DNA of 64,000 nt, taken from positions 1 through 64,000 of the forward strand of contig NZ_LECT01000031.1 in the NCBI RefSeq assembly GCF_001027925.1, written 5' to 3'. This document shows positions 33,676 through 42,900 of the stretch, piece by piece; position 1 is the stretch's first letter; every line of letters starts with the position of its first letter. This stretch comes from Rhodopirellula islandica. GTDB taxonomy: Bacteria > Planctomycetota > Planctomycetia > Pirellulales > Pirellulaceae. The translations under genes were made by a program, and so were the position numbers. Under the pieces are notes generated by a model. The model was not told the origin of the DNA. It saw only the letters and a program-made list of their open reading frames with translations, and ran no database searches.

Positions 33676-34406
33676 GGATTCACGCCTCCGCCGGTTTTGG
33701 TCGGCGAGATTGAAATGGTTGGCAGTGGGCTGCGTTGAAACCTTGAATTGCGGTTGAGCGGTTGCTCATCGGGCTGATGACGTTGAGCCAAACCGATGAA
33801 GTGTTCGAACATCGCCAGTCCATCTTGGGTCAACAACGATTCGGGATGAAACTGAACCCCGTGCACACAGCGGTCGTGATCCGCCAATCCCATCACCAGG
33901 CCGGGATCGTCAGCGGACCAGGCGGTGACTTCCAAAGACTCCGGCAAGGTGGTCGCATCAACACGGAGCGAGTGATACCTCCCCACTTCGAGCGACGATG
34001 GCAAGCCTGCAAAAACGCTGACGCCACGGTGCCTTATGGGGACCGCCATCCCGTGCATCGGCGGGCCGACCACGACTTTCGCTCCATAGGCCGCCGCGAT
34101 CGTCTGATGCCCCAGGCAGATTCCCAAAATGGGAATGCGGCCGGCGAGTTGCCGGACCACTTCGAGAGAACAACCCGCGGACTCGGGGCCGTGGGGACCG
34201 GGCGAAATCACGATCGCACTCGGTCTCATTTTGACGATTTGTTCGACCGTCAGCGCGTCGCTGCGGACGACCTGGGTCCGCAGCCCTTTTCCGGGCTCGT
34301 CTTCCATTGGCAGGTTGTTGCCAGTGCGGTTCCGACGAGCGGCAACGCGGAGATACCGCGCCACGTTGTGAACGAAGGAGTCGTAGTTATCGAGTAACAG
34401 GATCAA
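33672..34406 (-). CDS. pabA: PabA/TrpG-type glutamine amidotransferase, 244 aa
   Basis: Class I glutamine amidotransferase subunit that feeds ammonia to aminodeoxychorismate or anthranilate synthase. MILLLDNYDSFVHNVARYL is the classic start. ISPGPHGPESAG precedes the nucleophile loop ILGICLGHQTIAAAYG, with the catalytic Cys in GICLGHQ. VHGVQFHPESLLT carries the His/Glu pair. An insertion after residue 24 (RNRTGNNLPMEDEPGKG) is unusual. Its operon with beta-RFAP synthase, which consumes p-aminobenzoate, argues for PabA over TrpG. Confidence 0.9.
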   Translation of the reverse strand: MILLLDNYDSFVHNVARYLRVAARRNRTGNNLPMEDEPGKGLRTQVVRSDALTVEQIVKMRPSAIVISPGPHGPESAGCSLEVVRQLAGRIPILGICLGHQTIAAAYGAKVVVGPPMHGMAVPIRHRGVSVFAGLPSSLEVGRYHSLRVDATTLPESLEVTAWSADDPGLVMGLADHDRCVHGVQFHPESLLTQDGLAMFEHFIGLAQRHQPDEQPLNRNSRFQRSPLPTISISPTKTGGGVNP

Positions 34407-34455
34407 CGAGCAACAGTATCAAAACGGCTTCACGGATGGTTCTGCCAATCGCGAA

Positions 34456-34947
34456 TCAACGCCGCGGTTTGGCGAATTTGATCTTCTCGATCAATTTGAC
34501 CACCTGATCGCCGTCTTTGTAACCACTGACCGCGGTGATCGCCCGAATCACGTATTCGTACCGCAAGTTGTAGTCCGTGTCGATTTCGATTTCCGGCCCC
34601 TCGCCCGCTTCGACCTCCGTGGGCGTTGACGAACCGATCATCCCAACGACCTTCGCACGCAGTTTGTCGAAGCTGGTCGCGTCGTTGCCCATCTGAATGT
34701 CATTCAGTTCAATCCCAGCCAAGGATCCTGCGGCGTCGGATCGAAGTCGCAGTTTCAACGGCAGGTCGGTTGGATCCAGGCTGCTGCTGCCCTGACCGGC
34801 CAGCGGCATCTTGATGCTGAAGTCGCCTTCCATCTCGACAATTTTGAACGTCATCACAAAGAAGATCAGCAGCAGAAAGACAATGTCAATCATGCTGGTC
34901 ATGTTCAGCTCAGTGCCCTGGCTGGTTTCGCGGTTGCGAATCTTCAT
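34456..34947 (-). CDS. ExbD/TolR-family biopolymer transport protein, 163 aa
   Basis: An energy-coupling partner of a MotA/TolQ/ExbB proton channel. The single N-terminal helix MTSMIDIVFLLLIFFVMTFK includes the conserved membrane Asp, followed by a periplasmic domain. It is the last gene of the ExbB-ExbD-ExbD operon, overlapping the previous ExbD by 4 bp. The periplasmic domain differs clearly from the first ExbD, so the two are not a recent duplication. Confidence 0.9.
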   Translation of the reverse strand: MKIRNRETSQGTELNMTSMIDIVFLLLIFFVMTFKIVEMEGDFSIKMPLAGQGSSSLDPTDLPLKLRLRSDAAGSLAGIELNDIQMGNDATSFDKLRAKVVGMIGSSTPTEVEAGEGPEIEIDTDYNLRYEYVIRAITAVSGYKDGDQVVKLIEKIKFAKPRR

Positions 34948-35381
34948 GAGCGATCCTCTTTGACCCGCAAGGCAAAGTTCTCCAGCTTGGAATCCTGGCA
35001 GACCCGGATGATCTCTTGGACCTCACCAGCGGCGACATCTTTGTGCCCGCGGATGATCACGTTGGCATCGCTGACAGCTTTGCCTTCGGCACGAACCACA
35101 GCCAATTCCCGATCCAGCCCAATGCGGAGTGTTTCAGCGGTGTAGTCGTCTCCGCCCAAAAAGACTCGACCGTCTGCACCGACGTGCAGGATGATCGGAA
35201 ACTCAAGCGCGACTTCGGGCGGTTTGACCAAGCGACTGTTCGGCAACACCACGTTGTCGTTGGCTTCCGTCTGAGCGAAATTGATCAGGACCATGAAGAA
35301 GGCGATCAACTGAAACGTCATGTCGATCATCGGCGTCATGTCACCTTCCGCCATGTCGACTTCGGTGCGTTTGACTCGCAT
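34944..35381 (-). CDS. ExbD/TolR-family biopolymer transport protein, 145 aa
   Basis: The first of two ExbD paralogues. MTPMIDMTFQLIAFFMVLIN is the transmembrane helix with its key Asp. The periplasmic part ends in the family region NVIIRGHKDVAAGEVQEIIR. The ATG shares a base with the ExbB stop (TGATG), so translation is coupled. It acts with the ExbB-like protein to transmit proton motive force to an outer-membrane or cell-envelope client. Confidence 0.91.
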   Translation of the reverse strand: MRVKRTEVDMAEGDMTPMIDMTFQLIAFFMVLINFAQTEANDNVVLPNSRLVKPPEVALEFPIILHVGADGRVFLGGDDYTAETLRIGLDRELAVVRAEGKAVSDANVIIRGHKDVAAGEVQEIIRVCQDSKLENFALRVKEDRS

Positions 35382-36283
35382 CAGCCACGGGCTCCGGACT
35401 TAGGCGACAGGTCTTCAAACTTGCTCATCAGGTTTTCGCTTTCCACGCCGACTTCCAGCAGCAGTCGAGCGACGCGGTTGCGAAGAATGTTGTAGGCCGC
35501 AATCGCGGGAATCGCGACGGCAAGGCCAACCAGCGTGGTGAACAAAGCGGTCGAAATACCGGCCGCCAAATCAGATGGTTTGGGCGTTGAACCGCCAGTC
35601 GCGATGACTTGGAACGAGGAGATCATCCCCTGAACCGTTCCGAACAATCCGATCATGGGCGACAGGTTGCCGATCAAGGCCATGTAGCTCAGACGGTGCT
35701 CAAGCTTCATGCTTTCCTCTTCGCCGACTTCCTGCATCGCTTCGATTGCTTTGCTGTATCCTTTGCTGACCTTCGCCAACCCGGCCGCCAGAACCTGACC
35801 TAGCACGGACTCGTCGGCTTTCGCGAGGTCATAAGCACCTTGGTTGTCGTTGGCCGCGATGCGTTGGCTGAACTCTTCGACCAATTCCGTCGGGCACAGC
35901 GTGTCGCGTCGTGCTGCCAACATGTTCATGACGAACAGAGACACCAGCGTCACTGACAGCGCCAAGAAGACGATCAGGTAGGCGGCCCCCAAGGATTCAA
36001 AGACCCATGCCAAGAGTGATTGATCAGCGGCTGGAGGAGCCGTGTTGGCGTTGCCACCGCCTGCATTGGCTGCCCCTGCGTCACCAACGGGTTGCTCCGC
36101 GGCACCGGGACCAGCCGGCTCGGCAGGTTGTTCCGCGACAGGATCTTCGCCGAACTCCGCCATCGCATCGTCTTGAGCGAAGCTGGTCGTGGGCGACGTC
36201 CCGAACAAAACCAAAGAAGCGAGAACAAGACCCACACAGAAGAGCCAAGTTCGAGGAGCCAACAGTTCAGCAGGACGCATCAT
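35381..36283 (-). CDS. MotA/TolQ/ExbB proton channel family protein, 300 aa
   Basis: The proton-channel subunit of the ExbB/ExbD system. The ATG at 36283 gives a signal-like first helix (LFCVGLVLASLVLFGTSPTT). A Pro/Ala/Gly-rich linker follows, then the MotA/ExbB region: AYLIVFLALSVTLVSLFVMN, the cytoplasmic stretch VSKGYSKAIEAMQEVGEEES, and two helices LIGNLSPMIGLFGTVQGMI and ISTALFTTLVGLAVAIPAIA. The N-terminal exported extension before the channel domain is common in planctomycetes. It heads the operon. Confidence 0.92.
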   Translation of the reverse strand: MMRPAELLAPRTWLFCVGLVLASLVLFGTSPTTSFAQDDAMAEFGEDPVAEQPAEPAGPGAAEQPVGDAGAANAGGGNANTAPPAADQSLLAWVFESLGAAYLIVFLALSVTLVSLFVMNMLAARRDTLCPTELVEEFSQRIAANDNQGAYDLAKADESVLGQVLAAGLAKVSKGYSKAIEAMQEVGEEESMKLEHRLSYMALIGNLSPMIGLFGTVQGMISSFQVIATGGSTPKPSDLAAGISTALFTTLVGLAVAIPAIAAYNILRNRVARLLLEVGVESENLMSKFEDLSPKSGARG

Positions 36284-36707
36284 CGATGAAACAACCACGG
36301 AAGGAGAGAAAAGTCGAGTGGGTACGGATCAGAATAATCCACGCTGACGCCCGTCGCACCACCCCTGAGGCGGTTTGTGCTCCCAAAACTCAGTCGGTGG
36401 TTCCGATTGAACGGTTCATTCCCCCGAATCGTTTCAACTTCCGTGAGCATGGGCTGTTTGAAGGGACCCATTCGGCGGAGAGTTGTCACGGAGCTGGACG
36501 TCAGACATTCGCATGGTCACCACTTCCGCCAAGAAGAGTTGCGAACGATACAATAACGATTGAAGACCTCGTTTGTTCTCACGGAGCGATGGATTTCGCC
36601 AACCACACTCGTTGGAGCGTTGGAGAGATTGCTTGTCAGAGGAGACGCGACGACGGTTGGACTTCCAGCAATGAACATGACCTCCCACCAAAGATCGAGA
36701 CCCCATC
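36284..36707. other. Intergenic region, no gene seen
   Basis: These 424 bp lie between the divergent ExbB and DUF4404 genes. Short frames here have no protein-like character, and no hairpin or repeat stands out. Confidence 0.5.
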
Positions 36708-36965
36708 ATGCGAAGCGAATTGGACGCTGCGATTGCTCACCTTCATGAACAACTCGCAGACATTGACGATCTGGACCCCGCTGAAATCGAACGACTCAAA
36801 TCCGAACTCGATGAGATTCGTGAAACGCTGGATGAGCAAGATGTGAATTCAGCGACGCTGGCCGAGCGTTGGAAAACGCAGGTCGAACATTTTCGTGAGT
36901 CGTATCCGGTGCTGACCGAAAACGCGGGCCGTGTCGCGGACATGTTGGCACAGATGGGAATCTGA
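36708..36965 (+). CDS. DUF4404 family protein, 85 aa
   Basis: A small acidic, helical cytoplasmic protein. The first half is coiled-coil-like (ERLKSELDEIRETLDEQD). The second half, ERWKTQVEHFRESYPVLTEN and VADMLAQMGI, is the conserved DUF4404 C-terminus that packs as a short helix pair. Function is unknown in the family. It is a single gene between divergent and downstream neighbours. Confidence 0.85.
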   Translation: MRSELDAAIAHLHEQLADIDDLDPAEIERLKSELDEIRETLDEQDVNSATLAERWKTQVEHFRESYPVLTENAGRVADMLAQMGI

Positions 36966-37078
36966 AGTCGGGACCGAAAGGGGTTCCGAGAACAGGTGTT
37001 GCTGACGGTGGTTGATCTTGTCCGACCTTCCTACAATCCGTCGTTTTCGTACCTGTCAACTCGCATTTGAAGATCGAT

Positions 37079-38050
37079 ATGTCGCCCGCACCCGAGACTC
37101 GCGTTGCCACCCCACTGAATGTCCCCGACAGCGACGCCTTGCGTTTTCTGCCAGAAGGTCCGATGGCGATGGTGGGCGACGGCAAATTGTCTTGGGTTGG
37201 AATCCAACACGGTGCCGATGTGACTCACGGCAGCATCAACGTGTTGGAGCTTGCCACGCAAGCGAACCAGTCGTTTGATTTGCCGGGACGTCCCGGTTTC
37301 GCGTTCCAGTGTCAAACGCCGGGCAAGTTCGTTGCTGGTGTCGAACGTTCGCTGGGGATCTTCGACACCAACTCAGGTGAGTGGACGCCGTTCTGCGAGG
37401 GCGTGGACGACGACGTCACCAACACGATCATCAACGATGGCTTGGCATTCGAAGACAACTTGATCTTCGGAACGAAGGACTTGGCGTTCGCAGAAAAGAA
37501 AGCGGGGTTGTACCTGTACCGGGGGAGCGATCAAAAGCTGATCCGCCTGCGTGACGATCAAATCTGCAGCAACGGCAAGATGATCCGTCGAGACGATGCG
37601 GGCAATTTGTTCTTGATCGACATCGATTCGCCGACACGGACGATCGTGGAATATTCGTTGGACGTTGCCGCCGGAACGATGGGTGAGCCTCGCGTGGTGT
37701 TGGATCTGACAAACGACCCGGGCGTCCCTGACGGTGCGATTCTGACGCCCGATGGAACCGGCATCATTGTCGCGATTTTTCATCCCGGAGTGGCGGAGCA
37801 CGGTGAGACTCGTCTTTACGATCTGGCGAGCGGTGAGCTTCGCATCGTGTGGCAAACACCAGGGTCGCCACAAAACACGTGTCCGGCATTGGTGCCTCAG
37901 GAAGGCAAACTGAAATTGATCATCACGACCGCCGTTGAAAACTTCAGTTCGGAAGATCAAGCCAAGTGCCCCACCGCAGGGCGACTGTTTGTTGGCGAAA
38001 CGGATTACGCCGCAGACGATTCATTCGAACGAACCGTTTGGCCGGTTTGA
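37079..38050 (+). CDS. SMP-30/gluconolactonase-like beta-propeller protein, 323 aa
   Basis: Likely a calcium-dependent lactonase or regucalcin-like enzyme of six-bladed propeller fold. GPMAMVGDGKLSWVGIQHG, NDGLAFEDNLIFGTKDLAF and VPDGAILTPDGTGIIVAIF correspond to the blades carrying Glu/Asn/Asp metal ligands, although the usual SNGL motif is replaced by CSNGKMIRRDDAGNL. No signal peptide is seen. The start is ATG 37079; the upstream TTG is rejected. The REP array begins right after it. Confidence 0.82.
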   Translation: MSPAPETRVATPLNVPDSDALRFLPEGPMAMVGDGKLSWVGIQHGADVTHGSINVLELATQANQSFDLPGRPGFAFQCQTPGKFVAGVERSLGIFDTNSGEWTPFCEGVDDDVTNTIINDGLAFEDNLIFGTKDLAFAEKKAGLYLYRGSDQKLIRLRDDQICSNGKMIRRDDAGNLFLIDIDSPTRTIVEYSLDVAAGTMGEPRVVLDLTNDPGVPDGAILTPDGTGIIVAIFHPGVAEHGETRLYDLASGELRIVWQTPGSPQNTCPALVPQEGKLKLIITTAVENFSSEDQAKCPTAGRLFVGETDYAADDSFERTVWPV

Positions 38051-38059
38051 GTGTGGGTG

Positions 38060-38850
38060 ATCGTTGCAAACGGCCGTTGGTTCACGTGGGCGTTGGTTTT
38101 GTGCGATGCACGGGGTTCGCGGTGGTTGGCGTGTGGTGTGGGGCGAGGTCTTGGCTGGTTGGAATGTTGGGTTGGTTTGGATGTTGAGTTGGTAACCGGG
38201 CCTAACGGCCGTCGGCTCACTTGGGTGCTGGGTTTGTGAGCCGCTCGGCGTTAGCCGCGGTTGGAATGATGCGGGGCGAGGTCGTTGTTGGTTGGAATTT
38301 TGGGTTGGTTTGGATGTTGGGTGGGTAACCGGGCCTAACGGCCGTCGGCTCACTTGGGCGTTGGGTTTGTGCGATGCACGGGGTTCGCGGTGGTTGGCGC
38401 GTGGTGCGCGGCGAGGTCTTGGCTGGTTGGAACGTTGGGGTGGTTTGGATGTTGGGTGGCAACCGGGCCTAACGGCCGTCGGCTCACTTGGGCGTTGGGT
38501 TTGTGAGCCGCTCGGCGTTAGCCGCGGTTGGCGTGGGGGGCGGGGCGAGGTCGTTGTTGGTTGGAACGTTGGGGTGGTTTGGATGTTGGGTGGGTAACCG
38601 GGCCTAACGGCCGCCGGCTCACTTGGGCGTTGGTTTTGTGAGCCGCACGGCGTTAGCCGCGGTTGGCGTGAGTGCGGGGCGAGGTCTTAGCTGGTTGGAA
38701 CGTTGGGGTGGTTTGGATGTTGGGTTGGTAACCGGGCCTAACGGCCGTCGGCTCACGTGGATGTTGGGTTGTGTGAGCCGCACGGCGTTCGCCGCGGTTG
38801 GCGTGCGGTGCGGGGCGAGGTCTTGGCTGGTTGGAAGGTTGATCGGCGTG
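38060..38850. repeat. Tandem REP array, left part, period about 134 bp
   Basis: Each unit carries the inverted pair GTGAGCCGC-CGGCGTTAGCCGCGG and AACCGGGCCTAACGGCCGTC followed by GGCTCAC, separated by a G/T-rich stretch (GGTTGGAACGTTGGGGTGG). The second element starts at 38194, 38327, 38461, 38596 and 38730, giving spacings of 133-135. Differences between units show age. Frames through it on both strands only restate the repeat. Confidence 0.95.
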
Positions 38851-39039
38851 CACGAGGGATCTGATGGCGGTATCTTTGATGTCTGTGAGGGACATGCGTT
38901 TGTTGCGTTTCATTGATTGACCGATAGCCAAATGTCACCGCCTGCGAATCATGGAAGACTGAGCGAGTTGGGACAGGGGGCCGAATGACGCTTTCCCCCG
39001 GTTGTCATTGTCAATGGCTTGACCACCCGAGGTTTCAAA

Positions 39040-39522
39040 GTGAATTCCGAGCCAATTGCCTTTTTCATCACCTTCACTGTCTACGGATCGTTTTTGCAGG
39101 GTGATCGGCGATGGTGGCGATCGCGGACGGACGGGGTGAAACCGCCGCAGCCGAAGCTTGAACAATGGCATCGCGATCGACTGAAACACGATGTCCTGTT
39201 GCTTCACACTGATCAACGTGTTTCGCTCAAGGGGGAACTCATGCGGCTTTCCAACCACTGTGGTTGGAGACTGTGGAGAGCCAACCCGCGCTCCAATCAC
39301 GTGCATGTGGTCGTCACGGCACATGGATTGGCCGGACACAAGGTTTTGAGTCAGATCAAGGCAAACTGCACCCGCGTGTTGCGAGAACGCTGGCCCGTTT
39401 TCATCGGACGTCCTGTCTGGACGTCCGGTGGTGATTGTGAGTTCATCGATCGGGAGGAAGAACTTGAACGCGTGATTCGCTACGTCGATGAGGCGCAAGA
39501 TCGAGTTGGACGCGAAGCGTGA
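39040..39522 (+). CDS. REP-associated tyrosine transposase (RAYT), about 160 aa
   Basis: A Y1-type HUH endonuclease/transposase. ITFTVYGSFLQGDRRWWR is the typical RAYT start. NHVHVVVTAHGLAG near residue 87 holds the HUH pair (HVH). The catalytic tyrosine is likely in VIRYVDEAQDR near the C-terminus. The GTG at 39040 (giving NSEPIAFFIT) is preferred; a TTG at 39019 would add seven residues. The gene sits inside an array of its presumed REP substrates (38060-38850 and 39526-39962). It shares no obvious similarity with the other Y1 protein at 27774. Confidence 0.9.
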   Translation: MNSEPIAFFITFTVYGSFLQGDRRWWRSRTDGVKPPQPKLEQWHRDRLKHDVLLLHTDQRVSLKGELMRLSNHCGWRLWRANPRSNHVHVVVTAHGLAGHKVLSQIKANCTRVLRERWPVFIGRPVWTSGGDCEFIDREEELERVIRYVDEAQDRVGREA

Positions 39523-39525
39523 CTG

Positions 39526-39962
39526 ATTTTGTGAGCCGCACGGCGGTTGGCGCGGTTGGTGTGCGGGGCGAGTTTGTTGTTGGTTGGAATTTTGGGGTGG
39601 TTTGGATGTTGGGGTGGCAACCGGGCCTAACGGCCGTCGGCTCACTTGGGTGCTGGTTGTGTGAGCCGCACGGCGTTCGCCGCGGTTGGCGTGGGGGGCG
39701 GGGCGAGTTTGTTGTTGGTTGGAATGTTGTGGTTGTTTGGATGTTGGGATGGTAACCGGGCCTAACGGCCGTCGGCTCACGTGGGCGTTGGTTTTGTGAG
39801 CCGCACGGCGTTAGCCGCGGTTGGCGTGTGGTGTGGGGCGAGGTCGTTGTTGGTTGGAACGTTGGGGTGGTTTGAATGTTGGGTTGGTAACCGGGCCTAA
39901 CGGCCGTCGGCTCACGTGGGCGTTGTGGGTTGTGAGCTGCACGGGGTTCGCGGCGGTTGGCT
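39526..39962. repeat. Tandem REP array, right part
   Basis: Three more 134-135-bp units of the array at 38060-38850, in the same orientation; the AACCGGGCC elements start at 39619, 39754 and 39889. The last half-unit (GTGAGCTGCACGGGGTTCGC, about 39929) ends just before the 3' end of the dehydrogenase gene at 39976. Confidence 0.95.
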
Positions 39963-39975
39963 GGGGCGATTGGGG

Positions 39976-42900
39976 TCAGTGCAGGGGGCGGATGGAAACG
40001 GTGTCGATTCCGGCCATCCAACGTGCGATCGCTTTTTCGTTTTTGCCAGTGATCTTGATTTGTATCGTCACGGGTTTTTCGGGCGTCAATTCGACTCGTT
40101 CCCACGTGACTGCAGGCATGACTTTGACGTCGCGGGAATAACCGTCGAATGACTTCTCCGATTGTTCGTTGACTTTCAGTGACAACGTGGCGTAATCAAT
40201 CGCCCCGGTCAGGTGCATTTGAATCTCGGCGGGACCATTGATCTGATGGGGGACATTCAATGTCAGCGTCGATCCCACCTGTCCGCCGGTCCACCACAGG
40301 TGATTGTCGGCCGACCATTGATCGTTGAATGGCTTCATATTTTGGTCTTGAATTTGACCGCCTTTGACATCGGCGGAACGAATCAGACTTTCCGCCTCAA
40401 TTGCCCACTCCCGGCTGTATGCAGGACCCGGGCTCATCAGGTAGCCAAACAGGTCACGGACTTGGTTGGGTGACATCGGTTCAAGTTGGCCTTCGGGCAT
40501 CAGCGATGTTTCCGAGAGCTTTTCGATTTCAACGTCATCGAGTGACAACACGGTGATCTCGGAGGGCGTTTGAACCGTCACCGCGTCTTCATTCCGCGAG
40601 CGAACCAATCCAGAAACGACTCTTCCGTCTGCCAGCAAGAACGTCGTCATCTGATAGGCGTTGCCAATCACCGCGTTGGGTTGCAGGATGTTTTCCAACC
40701 AGTAGTTGACGTCGCTGCGGTTGGCGCCGGTGAGGTCGGGGCCAATCGGTTCGCCTTCGCCAAACAGACGATGGCATTTGCCGCAGTTGGTTTCGTAGAG
40801 CTTCTTGCCTTCGGCGCGGTCGGCCGATGCGAGTGAGGCAGGCGTCAGCAACCCGGAATACTTTTCGTGCATTTGCTTGGCTTGTTCACTCGTCGATCCA
40901 ATGCGTCCCCAAGCCGCTTCCAAACGCTTGCGCGCGGAGTCGTCTGTGAACGGCAACGACAGCACATTTTGGATCGCGTACGCCGGAACGATTGTTGGTG
41001 GGATCACGTTTTCTTCCATCGCGGCGATCAACTGAATCGCGGAATCGATCCGCGAAGTCAGGGTGGCTAACGCATCGGACTGCTTTTGTGGGGACCAACC
41101 TTGAAATCGTTGGATCAGCAGCGGAGCGATCTTCGGTGAGTCATACGAGGCGAGACCGCGAACAGCTTGGGAGCCAATTTCGCGATCGTCGATCAATTCC
41201 AGCATGACTTCACCGAGTTCTTGATCTTTGGCCTGCGTGAGCAGTCGCATGGCATCCAAGCGAGCCGAAGCCGCTTGGGAAGGATCGGTCAGAATCTTGC
41301 GCAACTCGGGAAGTGCCGATGCGTCCCCAAATTGAATTGCCAAGGCACCGACGAAATCCCTCGTGCTGGTCGCCGAGGCTCGTTCCCGAAGCAGCTGAGA
41401 AACGTGAGGCCACGCGTTTGGCATCACGACACCGCCGCGACTGCGCGCCGATTGCAACAATTCCTCCAGCATCCAGTCGAATTGATTGTTCACGCTTCCT
41501 TCCTTGGCCATCCCCTCAATTTTGTTCCCGATCGATTTCACCAAGGCTTGCCTTCCCTCGGGTGTCGTCGCCGTGCGACGAGTCACGAACCGTTGCAACT
41601 GATTCCAGTTGCCATTGGAAACAACGCTCATCACTCCGGCGGGGTCGACGTCGACGACCGGTTCGATGCCGTACCAAATCAACCAAGGCAGGTTGCGGTC
41701 GTTTTGGTCGATGCCGTGCTTGAGCAGTCCACGTGCGATACCGAGGCGTTGCGATTCTGGGATGCGCTGCAGAAACGACGCGAGGTGACGACGGGTGACC
41801 GGTGACGTTTCGGAATCCGCCATGCGCTGGAGTTTTGCAAGCAGATCCGTCGACAAGGTCGGTTGTTCCTCACCAATCAACTGGACTGCCCATCCGCGAA
41901 TCAGGGGATCGTTGTCGTCCAACAGCGTGGTGAGATCGGTTGCAACGCGAACTGCGTTTGAACTTTGCGAACCGTTGACCGGAAGCAGGTCTGATGTCCA
42001 GGCCGTCCATACGGCTTGCAGTCGATGTCGACGCGGCAGCTCAGCTCGCAACAACGCAGTCAGTTTGGAAGCGAGTTGAGCTCGATCGAGCGTTCCCGCT
42101 GCGGCGCGTTCTTGCAGAATGCGTTGCGACTGACGCACGAAGTACGCGTTTGGATGTTGCAGGTTCTCGACCAGTTGATCGAGGCTTTGTGTCGACAGGT
42201 CAAAGCGATACGGTTGCAGGTCCCCGTAGCGAATTCGGAAGAGGCGACCGTTGGTGCGGTCCCAGATTTCATGGTCACGGTGGTGGCAGGTTTGGTCGTC
42301 GTGCCAATCCGATGTGTAAAGGGCTCCGTCGGGGCCTTGCATGATCCCCACGCCGATCTGTTCGTGGTCGTGTGACATCATGAAGTCAGGGCGGTGCCGA
42401 CCGATGTAACCGGAACCTTCTGGCTCGAGGTGTTCGCGAACGATTCGGTGGCCGTGCAAGTTGTGGAAGAACAGTTCACCACGGTAGTGAGCCGGAAATT
42501 CATCGGCTTGGTAAATCGTCAAACCTGCATGCGCATGCCCGCCGCCGACCATCGACGTGGTTGCGACGGTGCGGCGTACCAATTCGCGATCGACCCGGTT
42601 CGCTGAATTGGCGGATTGGAACGTGCCATCACCGTAGTGAAGGTGATCCGCAATGGTTTTGATGTCGTCATAGGTGTGCGGGTTGAAGTGCTGGCCTGCC
42701 TGGCGGAAATACCTTCCACCGTGCGACAGATGAAACAGGTGCGGAATCACACAAGCGCTGACGAACCAATCGCCGTCTTCGTTGAAGTCGACTCCCCACG
42801 GGTTGCTGGTTCCATGCGCGTACACCTCGAATTCGTGTCGCACCGGATGATATCGCCACACGCCTGCGTTCAAAGGAACGCGATCTTCTTTGGCAGTGCC

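Noticed and set aside
38021-38931. Minus-strand frames of 70-110 codons in the REP arrays
   Set aside because: They are repeated Pro/Thr/Arg-rich text such as SRRPLGPVT arising from the 134-bp units, not proteins.
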